Part shown: one piece after another, positions 22,497 through 29,609 of the stretch
Layout of the letters: every line of letters begins with the position of its first letter
Numbering within the stretch: the first letter of the stretch is position 1
From: Streptomyces sp. G44
GTDB lineage: Bacteria; Actinomycetota; Actinomycetes; Streptomycetales; Streptomycetaceae
DNA: 34,643 nucleotides
Direction: 5' to 3'
Assembly: GCF_016905445.1 (NCBI RefSeq)
Contig: NZ_JAFEXF010000067.1
Span: forward strand, 1 to 34,643
The notes under the pieces: generated by a model
Told to the model about the DNA's origin: nothing
The model's input: the letters and a program-made list of their open reading frames with translations, nothing else
Database searches by the model: none
Translations under genes and position numbers: made by a program

Positions 22497-24341
22497 ATGT
22501 CCGTCCTGACCACCGCGCCGGCGAAAACCGCCCCTCACCCCGAGGAGCCGCCGGACACCGGCGAACGCCACCGGCTGACGGCGGTCACCGGCCTCGCCGC
22601 GCTGTCCCTGGACGCGATGGCCTCCGTCGCCTACGGCCCCGAGGCGATCGTCCTCGTCCTGGCCGCCGCCGGCGGCCACGGCCTCGGCTTCACCCTGCCG
22701 GTGACCCTCGCCATCGCCGGCCTGCTCGCCGTCCTCGTCGCCTCCTACCGCCAGGTCATCGCCGCCTTCCCCGACGGCGGCGGCTCCTACGCCGTCGCCA
22801 GGACCCATCTGGGCCGCCGCGCCTCCCTGGTGGCCGCCGCCTCCCTGGTCCTCGACTACGTCCTGAACGTCGCCGTCGCCGTCACCGCCGGAGTCGCCGC
22901 CCTCACCTCCGCCTTCCCCGGGCTGTACGGCGACCGGCTCTGGATCTGCCTGGCCGTCCTCGCCCTGGTCACCGGGGTCAACCTGCGCGGCATCGCCGAC
23001 TCCGCGAAGGCCTTCCTCGCGCCGACCGCCGTCTTCGTCCTCGCGATCCTCACCCTCATCGCCGTCGGCCTCTTCCGCTCCGGCCCCGTCAGCACCGAAG
23101 CCGCACAGGGCCACGCCTCGGTCGTCGCCGACAACGCCACCACCGTCGGCGCCCTGCTCCTGCTGAAGGCCTTCGCCTCCGGCTGCTCCGCGCTCACCGG
23201 CGTCGAGGCCATCGCCAACGCCGTGCCGTCCTTCCGCGCCCCGCGCGCCCGCCGCGCCCAGCACGCGGAGATCGCCCTCGGCGCCGTCCTCGGCGTGATG
23301 CTGATCGGCCTCGCGGTGCTGATCTCCCGCTTCCACCTCCAGCCGGTCGACGGCGTCACCGTCCTCGCCCAGCTCGCGGACGCCTCACTCGGCCACAACT
23401 GGGCCTTCTACGTCGTCCAGTTCGCCACGACGACCCTGCTCGCCCTCTCCGCGAACACGTCCTTCGGCGGCCTGCCCGTCCTCCTGAAGCTCCTGGCCCG
23501 CGACAACTACCTGCCGCACGTCTTCGCCCTCAAGGCCGACCGCCAGGTCCACCGGCACGGCGTCCTCACCCTCGCCGCCGTCTCCGCCGCGCTCCTCGTC
23601 CTCTCCGGCGGCGACACCAACACCCTCGTCCCGCTCTTCGCGATCGGCGTCTTCGTCGGCTTCACCCTCGCGCAGACCGGCATGGTCGTCCACTGGCGCC
23701 GCGAGCGCGGCCCGCGGTGGCGCGGCAAGGCGGCGCTCAACGGCTTCGGCGCGCTGCTGACCGGCGTCAGCGCGATCGTCGTGACGGCCACCAAGTTCCA
23801 CGACGGCGCCTGGCTGATCGTCGTCGCCCTGCCGCTGCTCGTCGCCGCCTTCGAGACGGTCCACCGCGCCTACACCGCGATCGGCGAGCGGCTCGGCCTC
23901 GGCCGCGTCCCCGACTGCCCGCACCGCGACCGCTCCCTGGTCGTCGTCCCCGTCTCCTCCCTGTCCCGCCTCACCAGCGAGGCGCTGACCGCCGCCGTCT
24001 CGCTGGGCGACGAGGTGCGGGCGGTGACCGTCTGCCACGCCGATCCCGAGGACCGCGCCGCCGCGGACGCCCTGGAGCGGGACTGGGCGCTGTGGGACCC
24101 GGGCGTGCCCCTGGTCCGCCTGCCCTCCGAGCGCCGCACCCTGGGCCGCCCCGTCGCCGCGTACGTACGCCATGTCGAGACCGCCTCTCCCGGCACCCGC
24201 GTCACCGTGCTGATCCCCGAGGTCGAACCGGCCCGCGCCTGGCAGCGGCTGTTGCAGAACCAGCGCGGCGCGGTCGTCGCCCACGCGGTCCGCAAGGACA
24301 CCGACGCCGCCGTCTGCCGCCTGCGGCTCCGGCTCGCGTGA
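22497..24341 (+). CDS. KimA-like APC superfamily permease, probable potassium importer
   Basis: This 614-residue protein has about 12 transmembrane helices to residue 450 and a soluble C-terminal domain of about 150 residues. The first helix carries LSLDAMASVAYGPEAIVLVL, close to KimA/YdaO-type potassium:proton symporters of the APC/KUP superfamily. ATKFHDGAWLIVVALPLLV and the NTSFGGLPVLLKLLARDNYLP region also fit that group. The C-terminal domain (DRSLVVVPVSSLSRLTSEAL onward) resembles the cytosolic regulatory part of such importers. It is followed on the same strand by kdpF-A-B-C, making a potassium uptake locus. It could instead be annotated only as an APC amino-acid permease. AAGGAG precedes the ATG. 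Confidence 0.82.
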   Translation: MSVLTTAPAKTAPHPEEPPDTGERHRLTAVTGLAALSLDAMASVAYGPEAIVLVLAAAGGHGLGFTLPVTLAIAGLLAVLVASYRQVIAAFPDGGGSYAVARTHLGRRASLVAAASLVLDYVLNVAVAVTAGVAALTSAFPGLYGDRLWICLAVLALVTGVNLRGIADSAKAFLAPTAVFVLAILTLIAVGLFRSGPVSTEAAQGHASVVADNATTVGALLLLKAFASGCSALTGVEAIANAVPSFRAPRARRAQHAEIALGAVLGVMLIGLAVLISRFHLQPVDGVTVLAQLADASLGHNWAFYVVQFATTTLLALSANTSFGGLPVLLKLLARDNYLPHVFALKADRQVHRHGVLTLAAVSAALLVLSGGDTNTLVPLFAIGVFVGFTLAQTGMVVHWRRERGPRWRGKAALNGFGALLTGVSAIVVTATKFHDGAWLIVVALPLLVAAFETVHRAYTAIGERLGLGRVPDCPHRDRSLVVVPVSSLSRLTSEALTAAVSLGDEVRAVTVCHADPEDRAAADALERDWALWDPGVPLVRLPSERRTLGRPVAAYVRHVETASPGTRVTVLIPEVEPARAWQRLLQNQRGAVVAHAVRKDTDAAVCRLRLRLA

Positions 24342-24360
24342 GCACCCGCTTCGTAAGAGA

Positions 24361-24407
24361 GCCGTCAAGACGCCGCTCGCCACCGTATGGACGGCGTCAA
24401 CGGTGGC
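24361..24407 (+). promoter_or_regulatory. Interleaved inverted repeats between kimA-like gene and kdp genes
   Basis: GACGCCG (24369-24375) pairs with CGGCGTC (24392-24398). GCCACCG (24379-24385) pairs with CGGTGGC (24401-24407). The arms alternate (A-B-A'-B'), so the two 7-bp stems cannot coexist as simple hairpins. GCCGTC at 24361-24366 competes for the same A' arm (GACGGC at 24390-24395). It starts 20 bases after the permease stop. It may be a switching leader of kdp, or part of a terminator. A further hairpin, GGTTCAC / GTGAGCC, lies at 24454-24469. Confidence 0.45.
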
Positions 24408-24513
24408 CGAAAACGCCCTGATCAGCGATTACCTCTAACCCGTCGGACCCGCTGGTTCACCCGTGAGCCGTCGGCCGACCAGTTCATCCATCCACTTCCT
24501 TCAGGAGCTCACG

Positions 24514-24597
24514 ATGGCCGATCTGGCCTTCGTCGCCACCACGGTCGCGGTCTTCGCGCTGGTGGCCCTCGTCGCCAAGGGGGTGACGAAGCTGTGA
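24514..24597 (+). CDS. 27-residue small membrane peptide coupled to kdpF
   Basis: This tiny gene encodes MADLAFVATTVAVFALVALV then AKGVTKL, one transmembrane helix with a lysine-bearing end. AGGAG lies 7 bases before the ATG. Its TGA overlaps the GTG start of kdpF (GTGA), the same coupling seen between real genes here. The size, hydrophobicity and position suggest a small accessory subunit of the Kdp complex, or a leader peptide that sets kdpF translation. It is not a recognised Kdp subunit, and its own function is unknown. It is short enough to be missed by gene callers. Confidence 0.65.
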   Translation: MADLAFVATTVAVFALVALVAKGVTKL

Positions 24598-24683
24598 CCG
24601 CCGAGAACGTCGTCGGCCTGCTCGTGGCCGTCGCCCTCCTGGGCTATCTCGTCCTCGCCCTCGTCTTTCCGGAGAGGTTCTGA
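24594..24683 (+). CDS. kdpF: Potassium-transporting ATPase subunit KdpF
   Basis: This 29-residue single-helix peptide, VTAENVVGLLVAVALLGYLV then LALVFPERF, has the same length and layout as KdpF of other bacteria (LLGYLxxALxxPE-F). KdpF stabilises the KdpABC complex in the membrane. The GTG overlaps the stop of the 27-residue peptide gene. The kdpA ATG lies 8 bases after its stop, and the ribosome site of kdpA (GGAGAGG) is inside the kdpF coding end. Confidence 0.9.
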   Translation: MTAENVVGLLVAVALLGYLVLALVFPERF

Positions 24684-24691
24684 GTACGGAT

Positions 24692-26356
24692 ATGAGCCCC
24701 GTCCTTGCCGGCGTGCTCCAACTGCTCGCCCTGACAGCGGCACTCGCCCTCGCCTACCGCCCCCTCGGCGACCACATGGCCCGCGTCTACACCTCGACGA
24801 AGCACCTGCGCGTCGAGAAGTGGATGTACAAGGCCATCGGCGCCGACCCCGACGCCGAGATGCGCTGGACCGCGTACCTGCGCGGCGTCCTCGCCTTCTC
24901 CGGGGCCGGCGTCCTCTTCCTCTACCTCCTCCAGCGCCTCCAGGGCTCGCTGCCCGGCTCACTCGGCTTCCGGGCCATCGACCCGGACCAGGCGTTCAAC
25001 ACCGCCGCCTCCTTCGTGGCGAACACCAACTGGCAGTCGTACAGCGGCGAACAGGCCATGGGCCACGTCGTGCAGACCGCCGGCCTGGCCGTACAGAACT
25101 TCGTCTCGGCGGCGGTGGGGATCGCCGTGGCGGTGGCTCTCGTACGCGGCTTCGCCCGGTCCCGTACCGGTGAACTGGGCAACTTCTGGGCCGACCTGGT
25201 ACGCGGCGTCGTGCGCATCCTGCTGCCGATCTCGGTGCTCGGCGCGCTCGTCCTGGTCGCCTGCGGGGTGCTCCAGAACTTCTCCGGCATCCACGGGGTC
25301 GGACAGTTCCTGGGCGGCACCCAGCTGTGGAACGGCGGCGCGATCGCCACGCAGGAGGTCATCAAGCTCCTGGGCACCAACGGCGGCGGCTACTTCAACG
25401 CCAACTCCGCCCACCCGTTCGAGAACCCGGGCCCCTTCTCCAACCTCTTCGAGGTCTTCCTGATCCTCGTCATCCCCTTCGCGCTGACCCGCACCTTCGG
25501 CAAGATGGTCGGCTCCGTCCGGCAGGGCTACGCGATCCTCGCCACGATGGCGACGATCTGGCTCGGCTTCACGGCGCTGATGATGTGGACGGAGTTCCAC
25601 CACGGCGGCCCGGCGTTCGACCTGGCCGGCGGCGCGACGGAGGGCAAGGAGACGCGCTTCGGGATCGGCGGTTCGTCGATCTTCGCGGTGGCCACCACGC
25701 TGACCTCCACGGGCGCCGTGAACTCCTTCCACTCCTCCTACACCGGCTTCGGCGGCGGCATCGAGCTGCTCGGCATGCAGCTCGGCGAGATCGCGCCCGG
25801 CGGCGTGGGCTCCGGCCTCTACGGCATGCTCGTCATGGCGGTCATCGCCGTGTTCATCGCGGGCCTGATGGTCGGCCGTACACCGGAGTACCTGGGCAAG
25901 AAGATCGGCACCCGCGAGATCAAGCTGGCGGCCTGCTACATCCTCATCACCCCGGCGCTCGTCCTCGGCTTCACGGCCGTCTCGATGGCGCTGCCCACGC
26001 CCAAGGACTCGATGCTCAACTCCGGGGCGCACGGCTTCTCCGAGGTCCTGTACGCCTTCACGTCCGGCGCCAACAACAACGGCTCGGCGTTCGGCGGCCT
26101 GAGCGCGGACACCACCTGGTTCAACACCACGATCGGCCTCGCCATGCTGCTCGGCCGCTTCCTTCCCATGGTGTTCGTCCTCGCGCTCGCGGGTTCGCTG
26201 GCCGGACAGACGCCGGTCCCGAAGACGGCGGGCACCCTGCGCACCGAGAAACCGCTCTTCACCGGGCTGCTGACGGGCGCCATCATGATCATCACCGGTC
26301 TCACCTACTTCCCCGCGCTCGCGCTGGGGCCGCTTGCCGAGGGGCTGGCGTCATGA
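24692..26356 (+). CDS. kdpA: Potassium-transporting ATPase, potassium-binding subunit KdpA
   Basis: This 554-residue channel-like subunit with about 10 helices holds the potassium selectivity filter of the Kdp pump. Filter and lining motifs are TNWQSYSGE, TNGGGYFNANSAHPFENP, TSTGAVNSFHSSYTGFGG and TSGANNNGSAFGGL, one for each of the four repeats. The length is normal for the family. It is the second core gene of the kdp operon and overlaps kdpB as ATGA. In other bacteria the pump is induced by potassium limitation through KdpDE; those genes are not adjacent here. Confidence 0.97.
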   Translation: MSPVLAGVLQLLALTAALALAYRPLGDHMARVYTSTKHLRVEKWMYKAIGADPDAEMRWTAYLRGVLAFSGAGVLFLYLLQRLQGSLPGSLGFRAIDPDQAFNTAASFVANTNWQSYSGEQAMGHVVQTAGLAVQNFVSAAVGIAVAVALVRGFARSRTGELGNFWADLVRGVVRILLPISVLGALVLVACGVLQNFSGIHGVGQFLGGTQLWNGGAIATQEVIKLLGTNGGGYFNANSAHPFENPGPFSNLFEVFLILVIPFALTRTFGKMVGSVRQGYAILATMATIWLGFTALMMWTEFHHGGPAFDLAGGATEGKETRFGIGGSSIFAVATTLTSTGAVNSFHSSYTGFGGGIELLGMQLGEIAPGGVGSGLYGMLVMAVIAVFIAGLMVGRTPEYLGKKIGTREIKLAACYILITPALVLGFTAVSMALPTPKDSMLNSGAHGFSEVLYAFTSGANNNGSAFGGLSADTTWFNTTIGLAMLLGRFLPMVFVLALAGSLAGQTPVPKTAGTLRTEKPLFTGLLTGAIMIITGLTYFPALALGPLAEGLAS

Positions 26357-28518
26357 GCACACACACCGAGAAGCACGAGACGGACGAGCACGACACCGGA
26401 CCCGTCCCCACCCCCGCCCCGCACCAGGACGTGCCCACGGGGCACCGCACCGCCGACGAGGGCAAGGTCGGCGCGGGTCTCTTCGACCCCGCCCAGCTGC
26501 TGAAGTCCCTGCCGGACGCCGTCCGCAAACTGCACCCGCGCGTCATGGTCAAGTCGCCGGTCATGTTCGTCGTCCTGATCGGCTCGGTGGTCACCACCGT
26601 GCTCGCGGTGCAGGACCCGGGGGACTGGTTCGGCTGGGCGATCACCGCCTGGCTCTGGCTGACCACGCTCTTCGCCAACCTCGCGGAGGCGGTGGCCGAG
26701 GGCCGCGGCAAGGCGCAGGCGGACACGCTGCGCAAGGCCAAGACGGACACGGTCGCGCGCCGCCTGACCGACGGCACCGAGGGGCCCCGCGGCACCGAGG
26801 AGCACGTCCCCGGCACCGACCTGCGCGTCGGCGACCTCGTGGTCTGCGAGGCGGGCGACATCATCCCCGGCGACGGTGACGTCGTCGAGGGCGTCGCCTC
26901 CGTCGACGAGTCCGCGATCACCGGCGAGTCCGCCCCCGTCATCCGCGAGTCCGGCGGCGACCGCTCAGCCGTCACGGGCGGTACGAAGGTCCTCTCCGAC
27001 CGCATCGTCATCAAGATCACGACGAAGCCCGGTGAGACGTTCATCGACCGCATGATCAACCTCGTCGAGGGCGCGGCCCGCCAGAAGACGCCCAACGAGA
27101 TCGCCCTGAACATCCTGCTGGCGTCCCTCACCATCGTCTTCCTGCTCGCGGTGGTCACCCTGAAGCCCTTCGCGATCTACGCCGGGGCCGACGACCAGAC
27201 CTCCCTGATCGTCCTGACGGCGCTGCTCGTCTGCCTCATCCCGACCACCATCGGCGCCCTGCTCTCCGCGATCGGCATCGCCGGCATGGACCGCCTCGTG
27301 CAGCGCAACGTCCTCGCCATGTCGGGCCGGGCGGTCGAGGCCGCCGGCGACGTCTCCACCCTGCTCCTGGACAAGACCGGCACCATCACGCTCGGCAACC
27401 GCCGGGCCGCGGAGTTCGTCCCCGTACGCGGCACCACCGCCGCCGAGCTGGCCGACGCCGCCCAGCTCTCCTCGCTGGCCGACGAGACACCCGAGGGCCG
27501 CTCCATCGTCGTACTCGCCAAGGAGAAGTACGGCCTGCGCGAGCGCCACCAGGGCGAGCTGAGCGGCGCCGAGTGGGTGGAGTTCACGGCGCAGACCCGC
27601 ATGTCGGGCGTGGACATCGACAGCCGCAAGGTCCGCAAGGGCGCGACCGGTTCGGTCATCGCCTGGGTCGAGGAGCGCGGGGGAGAGGTAGCGAAGGATG
27701 CCCGGCAACTCACCGACGCCATTTCCCAGGCTGGTGGCACGCCGCTGCTGGTGGCTCTGGAGGACGCTGAGGGGGCCCGGGTCCTCGGGGTGATCCACCT
27801 CAAGGACGTCGTCAAGGAGGGCATGCGCGAACGCTTCGACGAACTGCGCCGCATGGGCATCAAGACCGTCATGATCACGGGCGACAACCCGCTGACCGCC
27901 AAGGCCATCGCGGACGAGGCGGGCGTGGACGACTTCCTCGCCGAGGCCACGCCCGAGGACAAGATGGCGCTGATCAAGCGCGAGCAGGCCGGCGGCAAGC
28001 TGGTGGCGATGACGGGCGACGGCACCAACGACGCCCCCGCGCTCGCCCAGGCGGACGTGGGCGTGGCGATGAACACGGGCACGTCGGCCGCCAAGGAGGC
28101 CGGCAACATGGTCGACCTCGACTCCAACCCGACGAAGCTGATCGAGATCGTGGAGATCGGCAAGCAGCTCCTCATCACGCGGGGCGCGCTGACGACCTTC
28201 TCCATCGCCAACGACGTCGCGAAGTACTTCGCGATCATCCCCGCCATGTTCGCGGTGGCCTACCCCGGCCTCGACAAGCTCAACATCATGGGCCTGGCCT
28301 CGCCCGAGTCCGCGATCCTCTCCGCGGTGATCTTCAACGCCCTGATCATCGTCGCGCTGGTGCCGCTGGCCCTGAAGGGCGTGCGGTACCGCCCGATGAG
28401 CGCGGACCGGATGCTGCGGCGCAACCTCGGCGTCTACGGGCTGGGCGGGCTCGTCGCCCCGTTCATCGGCATCAAGATCATCGACGTACTCCTCTCCCTC
28501 ATCCCCGGCATTGGGTGA
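26353..28518 (+). CDS. kdpB: Potassium-transporting P-type ATPase, subunit KdpB
   Basis: This 721-residue P-type ATPase energises potassium import with KdpA. It has the phosphorylation motif DKTGTITLGN (Asp near 340), the actuator loop ITGES (SVDESAITGESAPVI), and the hinge GDGTNDAPALAQADVGVAMN. The N-terminal 45 residues before the family core are rich in His, Thr, Pro, Asp and Glu (THTEKHETDEHDTGP) and are longer than in E. coli KdpB (682 residues). The ATG at 26353 overlaps the kdpA stop. kdpC follows after 7 bases. Confidence 0.97.
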   Translation: MSTHTEKHETDEHDTGPVPTPAPHQDVPTGHRTADEGKVGAGLFDPAQLLKSLPDAVRKLHPRVMVKSPVMFVVLIGSVVTTVLAVQDPGDWFGWAITAWLWLTTLFANLAEAVAEGRGKAQADTLRKAKTDTVARRLTDGTEGPRGTEEHVPGTDLRVGDLVVCEAGDIIPGDGDVVEGVASVDESAITGESAPVIRESGGDRSAVTGGTKVLSDRIVIKITTKPGETFIDRMINLVEGAARQKTPNEIALNILLASLTIVFLLAVVTLKPFAIYAGADDQTSLIVLTALLVCLIPTTIGALLSAIGIAGMDRLVQRNVLAMSGRAVEAAGDVSTLLLDKTGTITLGNRRAAEFVPVRGTTAAELADAAQLSSLADETPEGRSIVVLAKEKYGLRERHQGELSGAEWVEFTAQTRMSGVDIDSRKVRKGATGSVIAWVEERGGEVAKDARQLTDAISQAGGTPLLVALEDAEGARVLGVIHLKDVVKEGMRERFDELRRMGIKTVMITGDNPLTAKAIADEAGVDDFLAEATPEDKMALIKREQAGGKLVAMTGDGTNDAPALAQADVGVAMNTGTSAAKEAGNMVDLDSNPTKLIEIVEIGKQLLITRGALTTFSIANDVAKYFAIIPAMFAVAYPGLDKLNIMGLASPESAILSAVIFNALIIVALVPLALKGVRYRPMSADRMLRRNLGVYGLGGLVAPFIGIKIIDVLLSLIPGIG

Positions 28519-28525
28519 CGCGCAC

Positions 28526-29188
28526 ATGAACAACTCCGTGGCCAACACCGCCCGGCTCCTCGGCGCGGGCCTGCGCGCCCTGCTCGTCCTGACCGTGCTC
28601 TGCGGCGTCCTCTACCCCCTCGCGGTGACCGGCGCCGCCCAGGCCCTCTTCCACGACAAGGCCAACGGCTCCGAGATCGAGGCGGACGGCAAGGTCGTCG
28701 GCTCCGAACTCATCGGCCAGCGCTACGACCTCCCCCTCAAGAAGGGCCAGGAGACCCCCGAGCCCGACCTGCGGTGGTTCCAGCCGCGCCCGTCGAACGG
28801 CCTGGGCGAGAACAGCGTCAACACGCGATACAAGCTGCTCCTGTCCGGCGCGACGAACCTGTCGGGCGACAGCAAGGAGCTGATCGCGCAGGTGCAGAAG
28901 GCGAAGGAGGCGGTCATCGAGGACAACTCCACCGCGTCCCACAAGATCGTCCCCGCCGACGTCCCCGCGGACGCGGTCACCTCCTCCGGCTCGGGCCTCG
29001 ACCCCCACATCTCGCCGGCCTACGCCGACCTCCAGGTCCACCGCGTGGCGCAGAAGAACCACGTGAGCGTGGCAAGGGTCCAGACCCTGGTCGACGAGAA
29101 CACCGAGGGACGAACCCTCGGCTTCATGGGAGAACCGCGCGTGAACGTCCTGCGCCTGAACATCGCCCTCAAGGAACTGAGGAACTGA
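28526..29188 (+). CDS. kdpC: Potassium-transporting ATPase subunit KdpC
   Basis: This 220-residue protein is anchored by one N-terminal helix (RALLVLTVLCGVLYPLAVTG), followed by the KdpC domain. That domain contains ELIGQRYD, DLRWFQPRPS, SSGSGLDPHISPAYADLQVH, VARVQTLVDENTEGRTLGFM and VNVLRLNIAL. KdpC is the assembly and catalytic-chaperone subunit of the pump. I chose the ATG at 28526, which gives the usual short N-terminus, rather than the TTG at 28511. A 14-bp hairpin terminator follows, closing the operon. Confidence 0.96.
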   Translation: MNNSVANTARLLGAGLRALLVLTVLCGVLYPLAVTGAAQALFHDKANGSEIEADGKVVGSELIGQRYDLPLKKGQETPEPDLRWFQPRPSNGLGENSVNTRYKLLLSGATNLSGDSKELIAQVQKAKEAVIEDNSTASHKIVPADVPADAVTSSGSGLDPHISPAYADLQVHRVAQKNHVSVARVQTLVDENTEGRTLGFMGEPRVNVLRLNIALKELRN

Positions 29189-29222
29189 CGACGCGGGGCG
29201 GCGGCTCCCGACCGCACACACG

Positions 29223-29253
29223 GAAGGCCCCAGTTCGATGAACTGGGGCCTTC
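29223..29253 (+). terminator. kdp operon terminator
   Basis: GAAGGCCCCAGTTC and GAACTGGGGCCTTC form a perfect 14-bp stem around GAT, 34 bases after the kdpC stop. The symmetry would also serve as a second stop for transcripts running the other way from the tRNA gene. Confidence 0.85.
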
Positions 29254-29304
29254 GCGAGGTTCCAAGGGCGCGGACCGGCGTGGTCACACACTGCTCAGAA
29301 AAGC

Positions 29305-29328
29305 AAAAAACCCCAGATCAACTGGGGT
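29305..29328 (-). terminator. tRNA-Leu terminator with U-tract
   Basis: The stem ACCCCAG / CTGGGGT (29310-29316 with 29322-29328) can extend through AGCAA/TTGCT. It is followed on the minus strand by TTTTTTGC. It lies 6 bases beyond the tRNA-Leu CCA end. Confidence 0.85.
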
Positions 29329-29333
29329 CTTGC

Positions 29334-29421
29334 TGGTGTCCGAGGGGGGACTTGAACCCCCACGCCCGATAAAGGGCACTAGCACCTCAAGCTAGCGCGT
29401 CTGCCATTCCGCCACCCGGAC
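29334..29421 (-). tRNA. tRNA-Leu, anticodon GAG (reads CUC/CUU)
   Basis: This is an 88-base class II tRNA with an encoded CCA. The acceptor arms GTCCGGG / CTCGGAC (one G-T pair) and discriminator A are present. The anticodon stem CTAGC / GCTAG encloses the loop TTGAGGT, so the anticodon is GAG. A long variable arm (TGCCCTTTATCGGGCG) is present, as expected for leucine. The T arm is GGGGG-TTCAAGT-CCCCC. It is transcribed toward the kdp operon and ends in a U-tract terminator. Confidence 0.97.
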
Positions 29422-29424
29422 CAG

Positions 29425-29471
29425 GTGTCTGTCTCCGCGGGGTGTTCCCCGCGGCGACACAGAGAACATTA
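29425..29471 (-). promoter_or_regulatory. tRNA-Leu leader hairpin and candidate -10
   Basis: CCGCGGGG / CCCCGCGG (29435-29442 and 29447-29454) with outer arms GTGTC / GACAC lies directly before the tRNA 5' end. It could guide 5' processing of the precursor. TAATGT on the minus strand (29466-29471) is a candidate -10 box just upstream; its -35 is unclear. Confidence 0.45.
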
Positions 29472-29609
29472 CCAGGCTTCCGGGGGCGCTCGATCACCCC
29501 TCCACCCACCGTGAACTGCTGATGACGGCACCCGCCCGCCCTTGGGCGCGGAGCCGGGGGGAGAGAGGATGAGGGGGACCACCAGCAGCGAATGCGGGAG
29601 GAGCCCAGC

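Noticed and set aside
20441..24421. Long open frame (over 1300 codons) on the plus strand across the GlxA, cupin and permease genes
   Set aside because: Composition is Arg/Pro/His-rich with no domains; it crosses three well-supported genes in other frames.
24387..24683. A 98-codon frame running into kdpF from ATG 24387
   Set aside because: It lacks a ribosome site, its first 69 codons are Arg/Gly-rich shadow sequence crossing the 27-residue peptide gene, and only its kdpF end is real.
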